Positions 16,724-24,822 of a stretch of DNA of 57,097 bases are shown here, one piece after another. Position 1 is the first letter of the stretch. The number at the start of each line of letters is the position of its first letter. The translations under genes were made by a program, and so were the position numbers. The notes below the pieces were generated by a model. The model was not told the DNA's origin. It searched no databases and was given only the letters and a program-made list of their open reading frames with translations. This DNA comes from an uncultured Pelagibacteraceae bacterium (GTDB taxonomy: Bacteria; Pseudomonadota; Alphaproteobacteria; Pelagibacterales; Pelagibacteraceae): positions 1-57,097 of the forward strand of contig CABZRS010000004.1 of assembly GCA_902528135.1 (NCBI GenBank), read 5' to 3'.

Positions 16724-17295
16724 CCGAAGAAATAACAATTTTTTTTCAAATAATATTTATAGATTTAATTTTAGCTGGAGATAATGCCATTATCATTGGA
16801 ATGGTTGCCTCTAAGTTTCCACCAGAACAAAGAAAAAAAATTATTTTTTGGGGCATTGGTGGAGCAGTAATACTAAGAATTTTATTAACACTTTTAACCG
16901 CTTATCTTTTACAAATCACAGGTTTAAGACTTATAGGTGGTCTGTTGCTTCTTTACATAGTTTATAAACTTTATGTCGATGTAATTAAGAATTCAGGTGG
17001 TGGTGAGGAAAATATTAAAGTTGATAACTCATCAATGTTGAAAGCAATTTGGACCGTTTTGCTAGCTGACTTTACGATGAGTTTAGACAATGTGCTCGGT
17101 GTTGCTGGTGCTGCCAAAGATCATTATTATCTATTAATATTTGGTCTTGTTTTATCTATTATTTTGATGGCTACAGCTGCAACATTAATTTCCAAATGGA
17201 TAAAAGATTATAAATGGATAGCATGGGTTGGTTTATTTGCTATATTGTTTGTGGCAGTTGAACTAATTTACACAGATTTAAAACTTTTTATTTAA
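16720..17295 (+). CDS. TerC/YkoY-family integral membrane protein
   Basis: A 191-residue membrane protein with about six or seven segments. It shows the paired acidic motifs of TerC proteins: DLILAGDNAIIIG near the N-terminus and DFTMSLDNVLGVAG in the second half. These Asp/Asn residues lie within the membrane and are linked in the family to divalent metal movement (manganese efflux for Alx/YkoY relatives) or tellurite resistance. The start overlaps the preceding GMC gene stop (ATGA) and the stop codon abuts the next ATG, so it sits inside an operon. Link to the oxidoreductases around it is unclear. Confidence 0.88.
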   Translation: MTEEITIFFQIIFIDLILAGDNAIIIGMVASKFPPEQRKKIIFWGIGGAVILRILLTLLTAYLLQITGLRLIGGLLLLYIVYKLYVDVIKNSGGGEENIKVDNSSMLKAIWTVLLADFTMSLDNVLGVAGAAKDHYYLLIFGLVLSIILMATAATLISKWIKDYKWIAWVGLFAILFVAVELIYTDLKLFI

Positions 17296-18054
17296 ATGTA
17301 TTTAAAAAAAATTAATCTTAAAAATAAGTATGCTCTTGTAACGGGGGCTGGTAAAGGTTTAGGAAGAGCTTGTTCTATTGCAATGGCTGAGGCTGGTGCA
17401 ACAATAATAGGACTAAGCAGAACTTCCTCGGATTTAGATAAACTAGAAAAAGATATAAAAAAAGTAAAAAGTAAATTGATAAAAATAAACTGTGATGTAA
17501 TGGATTACAAAGATTTAAGTAAAAAATTGGAAAAAATAAAAATAATAGATATTTTAGTAAACAATGCTGGGACTAATATTCCAGAACCGTTTGATAAAGT
17601 AAAACAAGAAAGCTTAAATTATTTGATAGATTTAAATTTAAGAGCTGCATTTAATGTTGCTCAAATAGTTGTAAAAAAGATGATAAAAAATAAGAAAAGA
17701 GGTGGATCCATTATAAACATGTCATCGCAACTTGGTCATGTAGGTATGTCTGGTAGAAACGTTTATAATATGACTAAATTTGGTATTGAAGGACTAACTA
17801 AAGGTATGGGTGTAGAGCTCGCCACAAAAAATATAAGAGTAAATACCGTAGCGCCAACCTTTGTTGAAACACCTATGGTGAAAAAATTTTTTAAAAATAA
17901 AGATTTTAAAAAATTAGCGCTAGGAAATATTCCTATGGGTAAAGCCGCAAAAGAGAGTGACGTAGCAACTGCAGTTTGTTATTTAGCTTCAGATGCTGCA
18001 GCAATGATAACAGGAACATCTATAAAAATAGACGGAGGGTGGACCGCAAAATAA
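17296..18054 (+). CDS. Short-chain dehydrogenase/reductase
   Basis: A 252-residue classical SDR with TGAGKGLGRA near residue 16, NNAGTN, a serine in NMSSQLG and the YNMTK catalytic Tyr/Lys pair. IDGGWTAK ends the protein. The substrate-binding region is Lys-rich and uninformative. The family reduces or oxidises keto/hydroxyl groups with NAD(P)H. It follows terC without a gap, and its stop codon overlaps the ATG of the M23 peptidase gene by one base, so the whole 15122-20773 stretch looks like one transcript. Substrate unknown. Confidence 0.87.
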   Translation: MYLKKINLKNKYALVTGAGKGLGRACSIAMAEAGATIIGLSRTSSDLDKLEKDIKKVKSKLIKINCDVMDYKDLSKKLEKIKIIDILVNNAGTNIPEPFDKVKQESLNYLIDLNLRAAFNVAQIVVKKMIKNKKRGGSIINMSSQLGHVGMSGRNVYNMTKFGIEGLTKGMGVELATKNIRVNTVAPTFVETPMVKKFFKNKDFKKLALGNIPMGKAAKESDVATAVCYLASDAAAMITGTSIKIDGGWTAK

Positions 18055-18842
18055 TGAAAAAAATATTGCTTATCATAGCAATTTTATTTCCAACAAACAT
18101 TCTAGCGATTGAATTTAATGGTAAGTTTATTCAAGGACATTATATTTTAGGTAAAACTGATCCAAGTTCAAAAATTATAATTGATAAAAAAAAAATAAAA
18201 GTATCCAAAAATGGTTTCTTTGTATTTGGTATAGATAGAGATAGAAAATACGATATATTAATTACAAAAATTTCAAATGGTAAAACTAAAAAAATTACTA
18301 AACGTGTATTTAAAAGAAAATACAATATTCAAAGAATAGATGGATTACCTGAAAATAAGGTAACACCCCCAGAGTCTGTATACAAAAGAATAAAAAAAGA
18401 GAATGGAAAAATAGGCGAAGCAAGAGCCATAAATTCAGATTTAAATTATTTTAGCAATAAATTCATTATGCCTGTTAACGGAATAATTAGTGGAGTTTAT
18501 GGAAGTCAAAGAATTCTAAATGGTAAACCAAGATGGCCTCACTATGGAATAGATATTGCTGCAAAAAAAGGAACGCCAATAAAGTCATCTGGAACTGGAG
18601 TTGTTACAATGGCTGAAAATGATCTTTATTATACTGGTGGAACAATCATTATGGATCACGGCCATGGCATATCAACAATCTATTCACATTTAGAAAATGT
18701 AATGGTTGACGTTGGAGACTTAATAAAACAAGGTGATATAATTGGTACAGTAGGTTCTACTGGCAGATCAACAGGTCCTCATCTAGACTTTAGAGTTAAT
18801 TGGTTTCAAACTAGACTTGATCCAATGACAGTTATTCAATAA
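18054..18842 (+). CDS. M23 (LytM-like) peptidoglycan metallopeptidase family protein, exported
   Basis: A 262-residue protein. The start is the ATG at 18054 (TAATG junction); the frame runs further upstream, but the chosen start gives a clean signal peptide (MKKILLIIAILFPTNILA). After an N-terminal beta domain comes an M23 domain from about residue 140: HYGIDIAA holds the first His and the Asp ligand, and HSHLEN-like YSHLENV and GPHLDFRVNWF complete the site. In the usual HxH pair the second His is Asp here (HLD). I recall this HLD/HLDW form from other alphaproteobacterial M23 proteins, so it may be a subfamily trait. Likely role: cell-wall cutting or regulation of other hydrolases. Confidence 0.85.
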   Translation: MKKILLIIAILFPTNILAIEFNGKFIQGHYILGKTDPSSKIIIDKKKIKVSKNGFFVFGIDRDRKYDILITKISNGKTKKITKRVFKRKYNIQRIDGLPENKVTPPESVYKRIKKENGKIGEARAINSDLNYFSNKFIMPVNGIISGVYGSQRILNGKPRWPHYGIDIAAKKGTPIKSSGTGVVTMAENDLYYTGGTIIMDHGHGISTIYSHLENVMVDVGDLIKQGDIIGTVGSTGRSTGPHLDFRVNWFQTRLDPMTVIQ

Positions 18843-18851
18843 TCTATTACT

Positions 18852-19622
18852 ATGAAAAATGATATCCAATCAGTTTCAAAAAGACTAGTTAATGCCTACA
18901 ACAAAAATAAATTAATCAATCCAATACCAGAGAAGTTTTGCAAAAATATTAAACTTGCACATAAATTAAGAATTTTATGTGAAAGTAAAATTAATGATAG
19001 CAAAATAGGATTTAAAGCAGGTGGAACTATTTTTGCTCTGTTAAAAAAGTTAAAAGAAAAAGAACCTTTCCATTCAACAGTATTTCAAAAAAACCTTATT
19101 AAATCAGGAGGTAAAGTTAAGGTAAATAAATATGCTCTAGGTATTGAAGTAGAAGTTTATTACATAATTAAAAAATCCTTTTTTGGTTTCAAAGGTAGGC
19201 TAAATCCAAAAAATGTCACAAAATTTATAACCCATATGGGTCCTTGTATTGAGGTAGTAGGTTTTAGACAGAAGAAAAAAGGTATTAAGTTTTTAGGTGA
19301 TTTATGCAGTGATTTTGGAGTAAATATTAAATTTATTACGGGACCAAAAAAGAATTTTAAAAAATTAAATTTAAATAATTTAAAAACAAATTTAAAAAAT
19401 AATAAGGGTTTAAATATCAAAGGTAATACAAATACTGTTTATATAAACCCTCTTAATTCTCTAAAATTTGTCTTAAATAAAATTAGGAAAGAAAAAGTAA
19501 AATTAGAGAAAGATTTCTACGTGTTCACAGGCTCAACGGTAGGAGTTGTTCCAATAAAAAATAAGGGCGAATATATAGGCAAAGTTGATAAAATCGGATC
19601 AGTTAGAACCACTATAAATTAA
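18852..19622 (+). CDS. 2-keto-4-pentenoate hydratase/decarboxylase-like (FAH superfamily) protein
   Basis: A 256-residue protein resembling MhpD-type hydratases. The GIEVEVYYII segment corresponds to the metal-binding glutamates (EaE pattern), and CIEVVGFR and LGDLCSDFGVNIKFITGP match the two following conserved blocks in order. The closing FTGSTVGVVP fits the family's TGS(L) motif. The sequence is divergent and very Lys/Asn-rich. Family members hydrate 2-oxo-4-enoates in the breakdown of aromatic rings or decarboxylate oxalocrotonate. No other aromatic-pathway gene is present, so the substrate may differ. It overlaps the M24 gene start by one base. Confidence 0.72.
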   Translation: MKNDIQSVSKRLVNAYNKNKLINPIPEKFCKNIKLAHKLRILCESKINDSKIGFKAGGTIFALLKKLKEKEPFHSTVFQKNLIKSGGKVKVNKYALGIEVEVYYIIKKSFFGFKGRLNPKNVTKFITHMGPCIEVVGFRQKKKGIKFLGDLCSDFGVNIKFITGPKKNFKKLNLNNLKTNLKNNKGLNIKGNTNTVYINPLNSLKFVLNKIRKEKVKLEKDFYVFTGSTVGVVPIKNKGEYIGKVDKIGSVRTTIN

Positions 19623-20773
19623 TGGGTCTTCACTTTTCCTCAGAAGAATTCAAAAGTAGAAAAAATAAAGTTATTAGTAAATTAAAAGAGGAAAAAATAG
19701 ATGCCTTGGTCATGTTTAGACAAGAGTCTATGTATTGGCTGACTGGTTACGATACGTTTGGATATGTTTTTTTTCAGTCCTTAATATTAGACCTAAAAGG
19801 TAATTTAATATTATTAACTAGAGCTCCTGATTTAAGACAAGCACAAAATACTTCAAATATAGAAAATATAAAAATTTGGGTTGATAAAGATGATTCTAAT
19901 CCCACAGAAGATCTAAAACAAATCTTAAACGAACTTAACTTAAAAGATAAAAAGATCGGTATTGAGTATGAAGCTTATGGACTTACTGGTCGTAATGCAA
20001 TTAATTTAAATAAATCATTAAAAAATTTTAGTTCTTTAGATGATAAATCTGAATTAATAACAAAACTCAGAGTCATTAAATCCCCTGAAGAAATAGTTTA
20101 TGTTAAGAAAGCAGCAACCCTTGCCGACAAAGCTTTAGATGAAGTTTGGAAATTTGCTAAAAAGGGAGTGAGTGAAAGTAAAATTCTTGCTGAAATGAAT
20201 AGAGTAATTTTTGAAGGAGGTGGGGACTATCCTGCAAATGAATTTATAATAGGTTCTGGTAAAAACGCACTACTATGTAGATATCAATCTGAAAAACAAA
20301 TACTTAATGATGTAGATCAACTAACTATTGAATGGGCAGGCACGTATAGACATTATCATTCTGCAATGTTCAGAACTATACCGATAGGAAAAGCAAATCC
20401 CAAACATTATGAAATGCACGAGGCTTGTGAAGAAGCACTAAAAAATTGTGAAAATACATTAAAACCTGGCAATAAAATCGGAGAGGTTTTTGATATGCAT
20501 GCAAAAATATTTGATAATTTAGGTTATAAAGATTGTCGGATGAATGCATGTGGATATTCATTAGGTGCAACATTTTCCCCTAATTGGATGGATTGGCCAA
20601 TGCTTTACACAGGCAATCCTTATGTAATCCAACCAGGAAATGTTTTCTTTATGCACATGATTCTAATGGATAGTAAAAATGAGTTAGCTATGAATCTAGG
20701 TGAGACTTACATTGTTACTGAAAAAGGAAATGAAAGACTAGGCAATCAAAAGACAGACTTAGTTATTCTCTAA
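19622..20773 (+). CDS. M24-fold hydrolase without metal ligands (creatinase/ectoine hydrolase-like)
   Basis: A 383-residue two-domain protein of the Xaa-Pro peptidase/creatinase fold. The N-terminal domain includes FRQESMYWLTGYDTFGYV. The C-terminal pita-bread domain has NEFIIGSGKNALLCRYQ and LTIEWAGTYRHYHSAMFRT. In metal-dependent M24 peptidases the last segment would read with two Asp ligands (VDxGxxxxGYxSDxTRT). Here these are Glu and Ala, and the later Glu ligands are not evident. This points to a metal-free hydrolase such as creatinase or the ectoine hydrolase EutD/DoeA. Ectoine use is plausible in a marine cell but no deacetylase partner is nearby. Last of the operon before a distinct small gene. 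Confidence 0.82.
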   Translation: MGLHFSSEEFKSRKNKVISKLKEEKIDALVMFRQESMYWLTGYDTFGYVFFQSLILDLKGNLILLTRAPDLRQAQNTSNIENIKIWVDKDDSNPTEDLKQILNELNLKDKKIGIEYEAYGLTGRNAINLNKSLKNFSSLDDKSELITKLRVIKSPEEIVYVKKAATLADKALDEVWKFAKKGVSESKILAEMNRVIFEGGGDYPANEFIIGSGKNALLCRYQSEKQILNDVDQLTIEWAGTYRHYHSAMFRTIPIGKANPKHYEMHEACEEALKNCENTLKPGNKIGEVFDMHAKIFDNLGYKDCRMNACGYSLGATFSPNWMDWPMLYTGNPYVIQPGNVFFMHMILMDSKNELAMNLGETYIVTEKGNERLGNQKTDLVIL

Positions 20774-20882
20774 GTATTAAACAATTTTAAAACCCAGTTT
20801 GGTCATGATAATAAGTTATCTAATTGAAAATATTATTTGTAAAAGATACCTTATTAATACCATATCTCATGGTGAAAAAGAG

Positions 20883-20897
20883 GCCGATATCGCATCG
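20883..20897 (+). other. Short GC-rich hairpin in leader of the small gene
   Basis: CCGAT and ATCGG flank a five-base loop in a stretch that is less AT-rich than its surroundings. It lies 40 bases before the start of the 63-residue gene and could be a leader structure or part of a small RNA. Evidence is only the inverted repeat and its position. Confidence 0.3.
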
Positions 20898-20936
20898 GTT
20901 AAAAGCGAGTTTTGGAAAAACAAACAAGGAGAGTGT

Positions 20937-21128
20937 ATGAAAAGAATGCACAGAGTTTTAAGTTCGTTTAGCCGAGGCTCAAAGAACGCTAGGCTAAATC
21001 AATTAATGTTTCGAAATTTGAAAACTGTAGAAACTAATGCCAACGGTACAAGTGGATACGTTATCAAATCAGGAAAAAATTCTGGGGAAACATTAGGACA
21101 CTTGAAAAAAGAGAGTAAAAAAATATAG
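20937..21128 (+). CDS. Small basic protein, 63 residues, unknown function
   Basis: The ATG at 20937 is preceded by GGAGAG with good spacing and opens 63 codons to TAG at 21126-21128. The frame is open further upstream to 20799, but the ribosome site and the change in composition favour 20937. The peptide is basic (MKRMHRVLSSFSRGSKNARL at the start, KKESKKI at the end), has no membrane segment and contains Gly/Ser/Asn-rich parts. Codons such as CGA, AGG, GGC and AAC are more frequent than in neighbours. A strong terminator follows 11 bases later. I do not recognise a family, and an RNA gene with a chance frame cannot be excluded. Confidence 0.5.
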   Translation: MKRMHRVLSSFSRGSKNARLNQLMFRNLKTVETNANGTSGYVIKSGKNSGETLGHLKKESKKI

Positions 21129-21139
21129 CTTAAAGAATG

Positions 21140-21178
21140 AAATACGGGGCATGTAAAAATAGCTGCCCCATATTTTTT
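21140..21178 (+). terminator. Strong bidirectional terminator between the small gene and the cupin gene
   Basis: The arms 21140-21151 (AAATACGGGGCA) and 21164-21175 (TGCCCCATATTT) pair over twelve bases with one C/A mismatch around a twelve-base loop. A run of T follows to 21178 on the plus strand. On the minus strand the mismatch becomes a G-U pair and T-rich sequence follows, so it can also end the convergent cupin transcript. It is among the clearest terminators in the window. Confidence 0.85.
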
Positions 21179-21182
21179 CTTT

Positions 21183-21584
21183 CTAATTTACTGGGGTCAT
21201 AATTTTTTGACCTTCAACTCCCATAGCCACAACAATTGCTTTAACAGGAACATCTCCAATATTTTTAGATTCATGAGCCACACCTACATCTTCAATAAAT
21301 GCATCTCCAGCTTTATAAACATAGCTTTTGCCACCTTGAGTAAGTTCAATTTCTCCTTGTTGTATCATTATTAAAACAGGGAACGAGTGAGTATGCGGAA
21401 CTACAGGGCCTCCTACGGGCACAGTAAATTCAAAAGCTGTGATCTTTGCTTTTCCAGATGGATAAACAATATCGTTACCCATACCAGTCTGACTAGTTGA
21501 TAAAATTCTTTTTACATGACCATCAGCAAAAACAGAGCTGTTTAAACCAAATGATACAAATAAAATTAAAAATAATTTTTTCAT
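21183..21584 (-). CDS. Exported cupin-domain protein
   Basis: A 133-residue protein with a signal peptide (residues 1-20, ending SSVFA). A single cupin barrel follows: VPHTHSFPVLIMIQQGEIEL is motif 1 (two His for metal), and GDAFIEDVGVAHESKN is motif 2 with the third His. Small periplasmic cupins bind metals or small molecules; the role is unknown. AGAAAGG before the ATG is a good ribosome site. The 3' end faces a bidirectional terminator. Confidence 0.85.
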   Translation of the reverse strand: MKKLFLILFVSFGLNSSVFADGHVKRILSTSQTGMGNDIVYPSGKAKITAFEFTVPVGGPVVPHTHSFPVLIMIQQGEIELTQGGKSYVYKAGDAFIEDVGVAHESKNIGDVPVKAIVVAMGVEGQKIMTPVN

Positions 21585-21654
21585 AAAATACCTTTCTGAT
21601 TAATGAAGTTAAACTATCAAGCGATAGAAATTAATATATATGGCAAAATGTAAT

Positions 21655-22227
21655 CTATTTACTCCACTCAACTTTGAACATAGCTTCGTTGCGTCTCATC
21701 ATAGGAAGCGTAAAAGGCCCATTATAGGTTGCTCTTATTGGAGGTCCTTTAATGATTACTTTATCCTCTAAGAGTTTTTTATTAAGAATTTCCTTATGTT
21801 TGAAAAAATTATTATCTGAGGCTCTTCCAGAATATTCTATTACAGCAAAAAAACCTTCTTCTATTGTTGAGATTTTAACATCTGAATTTGTGGGTATAGG
21901 CGCATTCTCTTTTGTAAATTTTGATGGAAGATAAAATTGCATATAGTATCCATTATCCTTCTCACCCTGTGTTACTGGCACAGTCATTTTAATTTCTTGG
22001 GATTTATTATTCTGACCCGAGATATATTTAAAAAGTTTTCTAAAACTACTGTCATCATTTCTACTTATAACTTCGACAACTAGACGGTCTTTATAATGTC
22101 TCACTTCGTATATTTCAGATTTATATACTACATCATATTGAGATTCCTCATAAGCCATTGAAGTAGAGTAAGGTAAAATACAGAATATATAAATCAAAAA
22201 AGATATCGATATTATTAATTTTCTCAT
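21655..22227 (-). CDS. SOUL-family heme-binding protein, exported
   Basis: A 190-residue protein with an N-terminal signal or anchor (to about residue 25, ending TSMA). The mature part starts YEESQYDVVYKSEIYEVRHYKD, the typical SOUL/HBP opening, followed by the central KKITVPV-like segment (IKMTVPVTQG), YYMQFYLPSKF and the C-terminal RATYNGPFTLPMMRRNEAMF. Such proteins bind heme or porphyrin loosely in the periplasm. The ATG directly follows the stop of the upstream NAD-binding gene, so they share a transcript. Together with the iron uptake genes elsewhere this may reflect heme handling, but that is inference. Confidence 0.87.
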   Translation of the reverse strand: MRKLIISISFLIYIFCILPYSTSMAYEESQYDVVYKSEIYEVRHYKDRLVVEVISRNDDSSFRKLFKYISGQNNKSQEIKMTVPVTQGEKDNGYYMQFYLPSKFTKENAPIPTNSDVKISTIEEGFFAVIEYSGRASDNNFFKHKEILNKKLLEDKVIIKGPPIRATYNGPFTLPMMRRNEAMFKVEWSK

Positions 22228-22884
22228 TTAGTTAGATCCTAACTTTTGCAACCTATCAGATAAATAAGTTTGCTCACTATTATTTCCTGAGGCAAGTTTG
22301 ATCATTGCATTCACAACTATCTCAACTTTTATTGGAGTATATTTTTTAAATCCACCAAAAAAGAATAAGGATAGAAATTTCATCACTGGAATTCCTAAAA
22401 CCTCAACAATTCTAAAGTCTTTTCTGTTGCCAACTAAAAATGAGGGTTGGATAATGCTTAGGTTAGAAAACCCAATCTTTTTTAGCTCCTCCTCTACTTG
22501 ACCTTTATTTTTTAAATATGTACTTGAGGCTTTTGGGTTTGCTCCAATTGAGGAGACATAAATAAAATTACTAATTGAATTAAATTTTGCAATTTTTGCT
22601 AATTGTACAGGCAAGTCATATTCTATTCTTCTATATTCGTTTTTATCGGGTGTGTCTTTCTGAGTTGTACCAATACAAAAAAAACAATCATCACCTGTTA
22701 TTTTTTCTTTTAAAGTGTCTAAATCTAAAAAATCTGTATTGATCACTTCAACTTTTGAATTATCAATAGAAGGTAATTTTCTAACAAATATTTTTATTTT
22801 GTTGTAAGTATTATTGTTGATTAAATTATCTAGTAAATTAGATCCAATTAACCCAGATGAGCCAAATAAAACAGCGGTTTTCAT
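22228..22884 (-). CDS. NAD(P)-binding Rossmann protein (atypical/extended SDR, HTATIP2-like)
   Basis: A 218-residue protein with the N-terminal motif VLFGSSGLIGSNLLDNL (GxxGxxG) and the inner sequence CFFCIGTTQKDTPDKNEYR, then FIYVSSIGANPKASSTYLKNKGQVEE with a YxxxK motif. This order matches NAD(P)H-binding proteins of the HTATIP2/YwnB group, whose substrates are mostly unknown. The gene lies two bases after the aminotransferase stop codon and directly before the SOUL gene. Its role in the operon is unknown. Confidence 0.83.
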   Translation of the reverse strand: MKTAVLFGSSGLIGSNLLDNLINNNTYNKIKIFVRKLPSIDNSKVEVINTDFLDLDTLKEKITGDDCFFCIGTTQKDTPDKNEYRRIEYDLPVQLAKIAKFNSISNFIYVSSIGANPKASSTYLKNKGQVEEELKKIGFSNLSIIQPSFLVGNRKDFRIVEVLGIPVMKFLSLFFFGGFKKYTPIKVEIVVNAMIKLASGNNSEQTYLSDRLQKLGSN

Positions 22885-22886
22885 TA

Positions 22887-24038
22887 TTATTTTAAATACT
22901 CTTCTTTCATAAATTTTTTTATTCTATTTGCTCCTTCAATTATATCCTCAGTGCTTCTAGCGTATGAAAACCTTATTGTAGAATTTCCTCTTTTTTGATC
23001 GAAATCAAGTCCAGGAGTTATTGCCACTCCTGCTTTATCAAGCACTTCTTTACAAAAGTTAAGGCTATCTTTAGAATACTCTGAAATATCAATGTAGATA
23101 TAAAAAGCACCATCTGGGGGAGAAAATTTATTTAAACCAGCCTTAGGTAACTCTTCTAACAAAATTGATCTATTTTTTTTATAAACCTCTACATTTGTAT
23201 TTAATTCCTCTTTTGCATCCATTGCTGATAGAGCAGTTAATTGACTAACATGAGGAGGACAAATAAAAAGATTTTGAGATAATCTTTCTACTTGTCTCAC
23301 ATGATCTTCAGGAACAATCATCCAGCCTACTCTCCAACCTGTCATAGAAAAATATTTAGAAAATGAATTTATAACATAACATTCATTTGAAATTTCTAAT
23401 GCAGATGTAGGATTATTTTCATATTGAATTCCATGATAAATCTCATCGCTAATAAAACTCACTTTATTTTCATGCGCAGTATTAATAAGTTCTTCTAGTT
23501 TTTTTTTATCAAGCATTGAACCGGTGGGATTTGCAGGAGAAGCAACTAATAAACCATTTAAATTATTTTCTTTAATATCTTTCGGTATAGGCTGAAATTT
23601 ATTTTGCAACTCTGTAAAAATATCAATTGGAATTAAATCTTGAGACTTTAAAATTTGTCTATAGCTAGGATAGCCTGGAGCGGCAATGCCTACTCTATCT
23701 CCAACATCAAATAATGCTGCAAAAGAAAGTATAAATGCTCCTGAAGATCCAGTTGTTATAATTATTCTGTCTGGGTTTAAATCAATATTGTACCAATCTC
23801 CATACAATTTAGAAATTCTATTTCGTAATTCTGGCAAACCTAAAGTAACTGTATAGCCAAGATCATTATTAGAAATTTCATCTGAAATAAATTGTTTAGC
23901 ACGCTTTGGTGCTGGTGTTCCTGGTTGACCTACTTCCATGTGAATTACATGCTTGCCATTAGCTTCTGCTTTTCTAGCAGACTCCATTACATCCATTACA
24001 ATAAATGGGTCTACATTACTTCTTTTAGATTTCTTCAT
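22887..24038 (-). CDS. Class I/II pyridoxal-phosphate aminotransferase
   Basis: A 383-residue fold-type I aminotransferase. It shows MEVGQPGTPAPK near the start, the substrate-loop GYTVTLGLPELR, VASPANPTGSML with the cofactor Asn, and SFSKYFSMTGWRVGWM with the lysine that binds PLP. It closes with TIRFSYARSTEDI, including the carboxylate-binding Arg. This subgroup (aspartate aminotransferase-like) transfers amino groups between 2-oxo acids. The donor and acceptor cannot be fixed by sequence alone. It heads the short aminotransferase/NAD-binding/SOUL run. Confidence 0.88.
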   Translation of the reverse strand: MKKSKRSNVDPFIVMDVMESARKAEANGKHVIHMEVGQPGTPAPKRAKQFISDEISNNDLGYTVTLGLPELRNRISKLYGDWYNIDLNPDRIIITTGSSGAFILSFAALFDVGDRVGIAAPGYPSYRQILKSQDLIPIDIFTELQNKFQPIPKDIKENNLNGLLVASPANPTGSMLDKKKLEELINTAHENKVSFISDEIYHGIQYENNPTSALEISNECYVINSFSKYFSMTGWRVGWMIVPEDHVRQVERLSQNLFICPPHVSQLTALSAMDAKEELNTNVEVYKKNRSILLEELPKAGLNKFSPPDGAFYIYIDISEYSKDSLNFCKEVLDKAGVAITPGLDFDQKRGNSTIRFSYARSTEDIIEGANRIKKFMKEEYLK

Positions 24039-24063
24039 TTAGTTTCTATTTCTGGATTAAATA

Positions 24064-24255
24064 TTATAAACTGATCTTAAACACTCTTGCTGTTTTTTCG
24101 TCTGAAATATTTAGAATTTTAAACTTGGATGTTTTTTTTAACTTTTGACCTTTATTAGTTACAAAAGATTTCATTTTTTTTACTTCGCCTTCAGGCATTT
24201 TTCTAGTGTATTTTAAAGTATGCTTTTTTGATCCTATAATAAATATTGTTTTCAT
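24064..24255 (-). CDS. Small basic protein, 63 residues, unknown
   Basis: The frame starts with ATG at 24255 and has 63 codons. The protein is rich in Lys and lacks membrane segments. The first strand (MKTIFIIGSKKHTLKYTRKM) and last part (FKILNISDEKTARVFKISL) suggest a small beta-sheet protein. It fits between the aminotransferase and histidine phosphatase genes on the same strand with 25- and 18-base gaps, which supports it being real. No strong ribosome site is visible. I do not recognise a family. Confidence 0.55.
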   Translation of the reverse strand: MKTIFIIGSKKHTLKYTRKMPEGEVKKMKSFVTNKGQKLKKTSKFKILNISDEKTARVFKISL

Positions 24256-24273
24256 AAATCTTAAGTTAATATA

Positions 24274-24822
24274 TTACAAAGTATCAATTGATCCAATAAT
24301 ATTTAAATTCTTATCGGTTATTACTATTTCTCCTGAAGAAGTCCCTATATTTAGAATTGAAGATATAACAACAAAATGAGTAACAAAAATTATATTTTCT
24401 TTACCATTCCATTGATTAATAAACTCTTTTAGTTGAGTTATTTGCCTCTCTTCATTTGCTTCAAATCTAATATCATAAAAAGAATTTAGTGCACTAAATG
24501 TTTCATAATTTTTAAAAGCAAACTTAGCTGTATCTATACATCTGCACCATTCACTTGAATAGACATTTTCAATTTTAATCTGGTATTTATTAAATATACT
24601 TCCAATAAATTTTGACTGTTGAATTCCTCTTTGATTTAAATTTCTTTGGGTAGAACAATCATTTAAATCAAAATTTTCTGGATCTCCATTCCCTGGTGCA
24701 AGCGCATGTCTAATAAAAATTATTTTTCCTCCCTCTTTTAAAGAAGTAAGGACTTCTTCTACAGAATAAGCAGAATTAACTGCAAAAATATTGATAAAAA
24801 AAATTATTAGCAGTTTTTTCAT
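24274..24822 (-). CDS. Exported histidine phosphatase family protein
   Basis: A 182-residue protein with a signal peptide (1-20, ending NSAYS). The phosphate-binding motif is IIFIRHALAPG (Arg38, His39), with Ala in place of the usual Gly. SSEWCRCIDTAKFAF holds the second Arg and VTHFVVIS the second His. The family transfers phosphate through a phospho-His intermediate, and short exported members resemble SixA or Ais-type phosphatases. The stop/start junction with the upstream TPR gene has no gap. The target may be a periplasmic phosphate ester. Confidence 0.82.
   Translation of the reverse strand: MKKLLIIFFINIFAVNSAYSVEEVLTSLKEGGKIIFIRHALAPGNGDPENFDLNDCSTQRNLNQRGIQQSKFIGSIFNKYQIKIENVYSSEWCRCIDTAKFAFKNYETFSALNSFYDIRFEANEERQITQLKEFINQWNGKENIIFVTHFVVISSILNIGTSSGEIVITDKNLNIIGSIDTL

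Noticed and set aside
19160-19420. 86-residue open frame on the minus strand
   Set aside because: Antisense to the hydratase-like gene; composition is a shadow of a Lys-rich protein.
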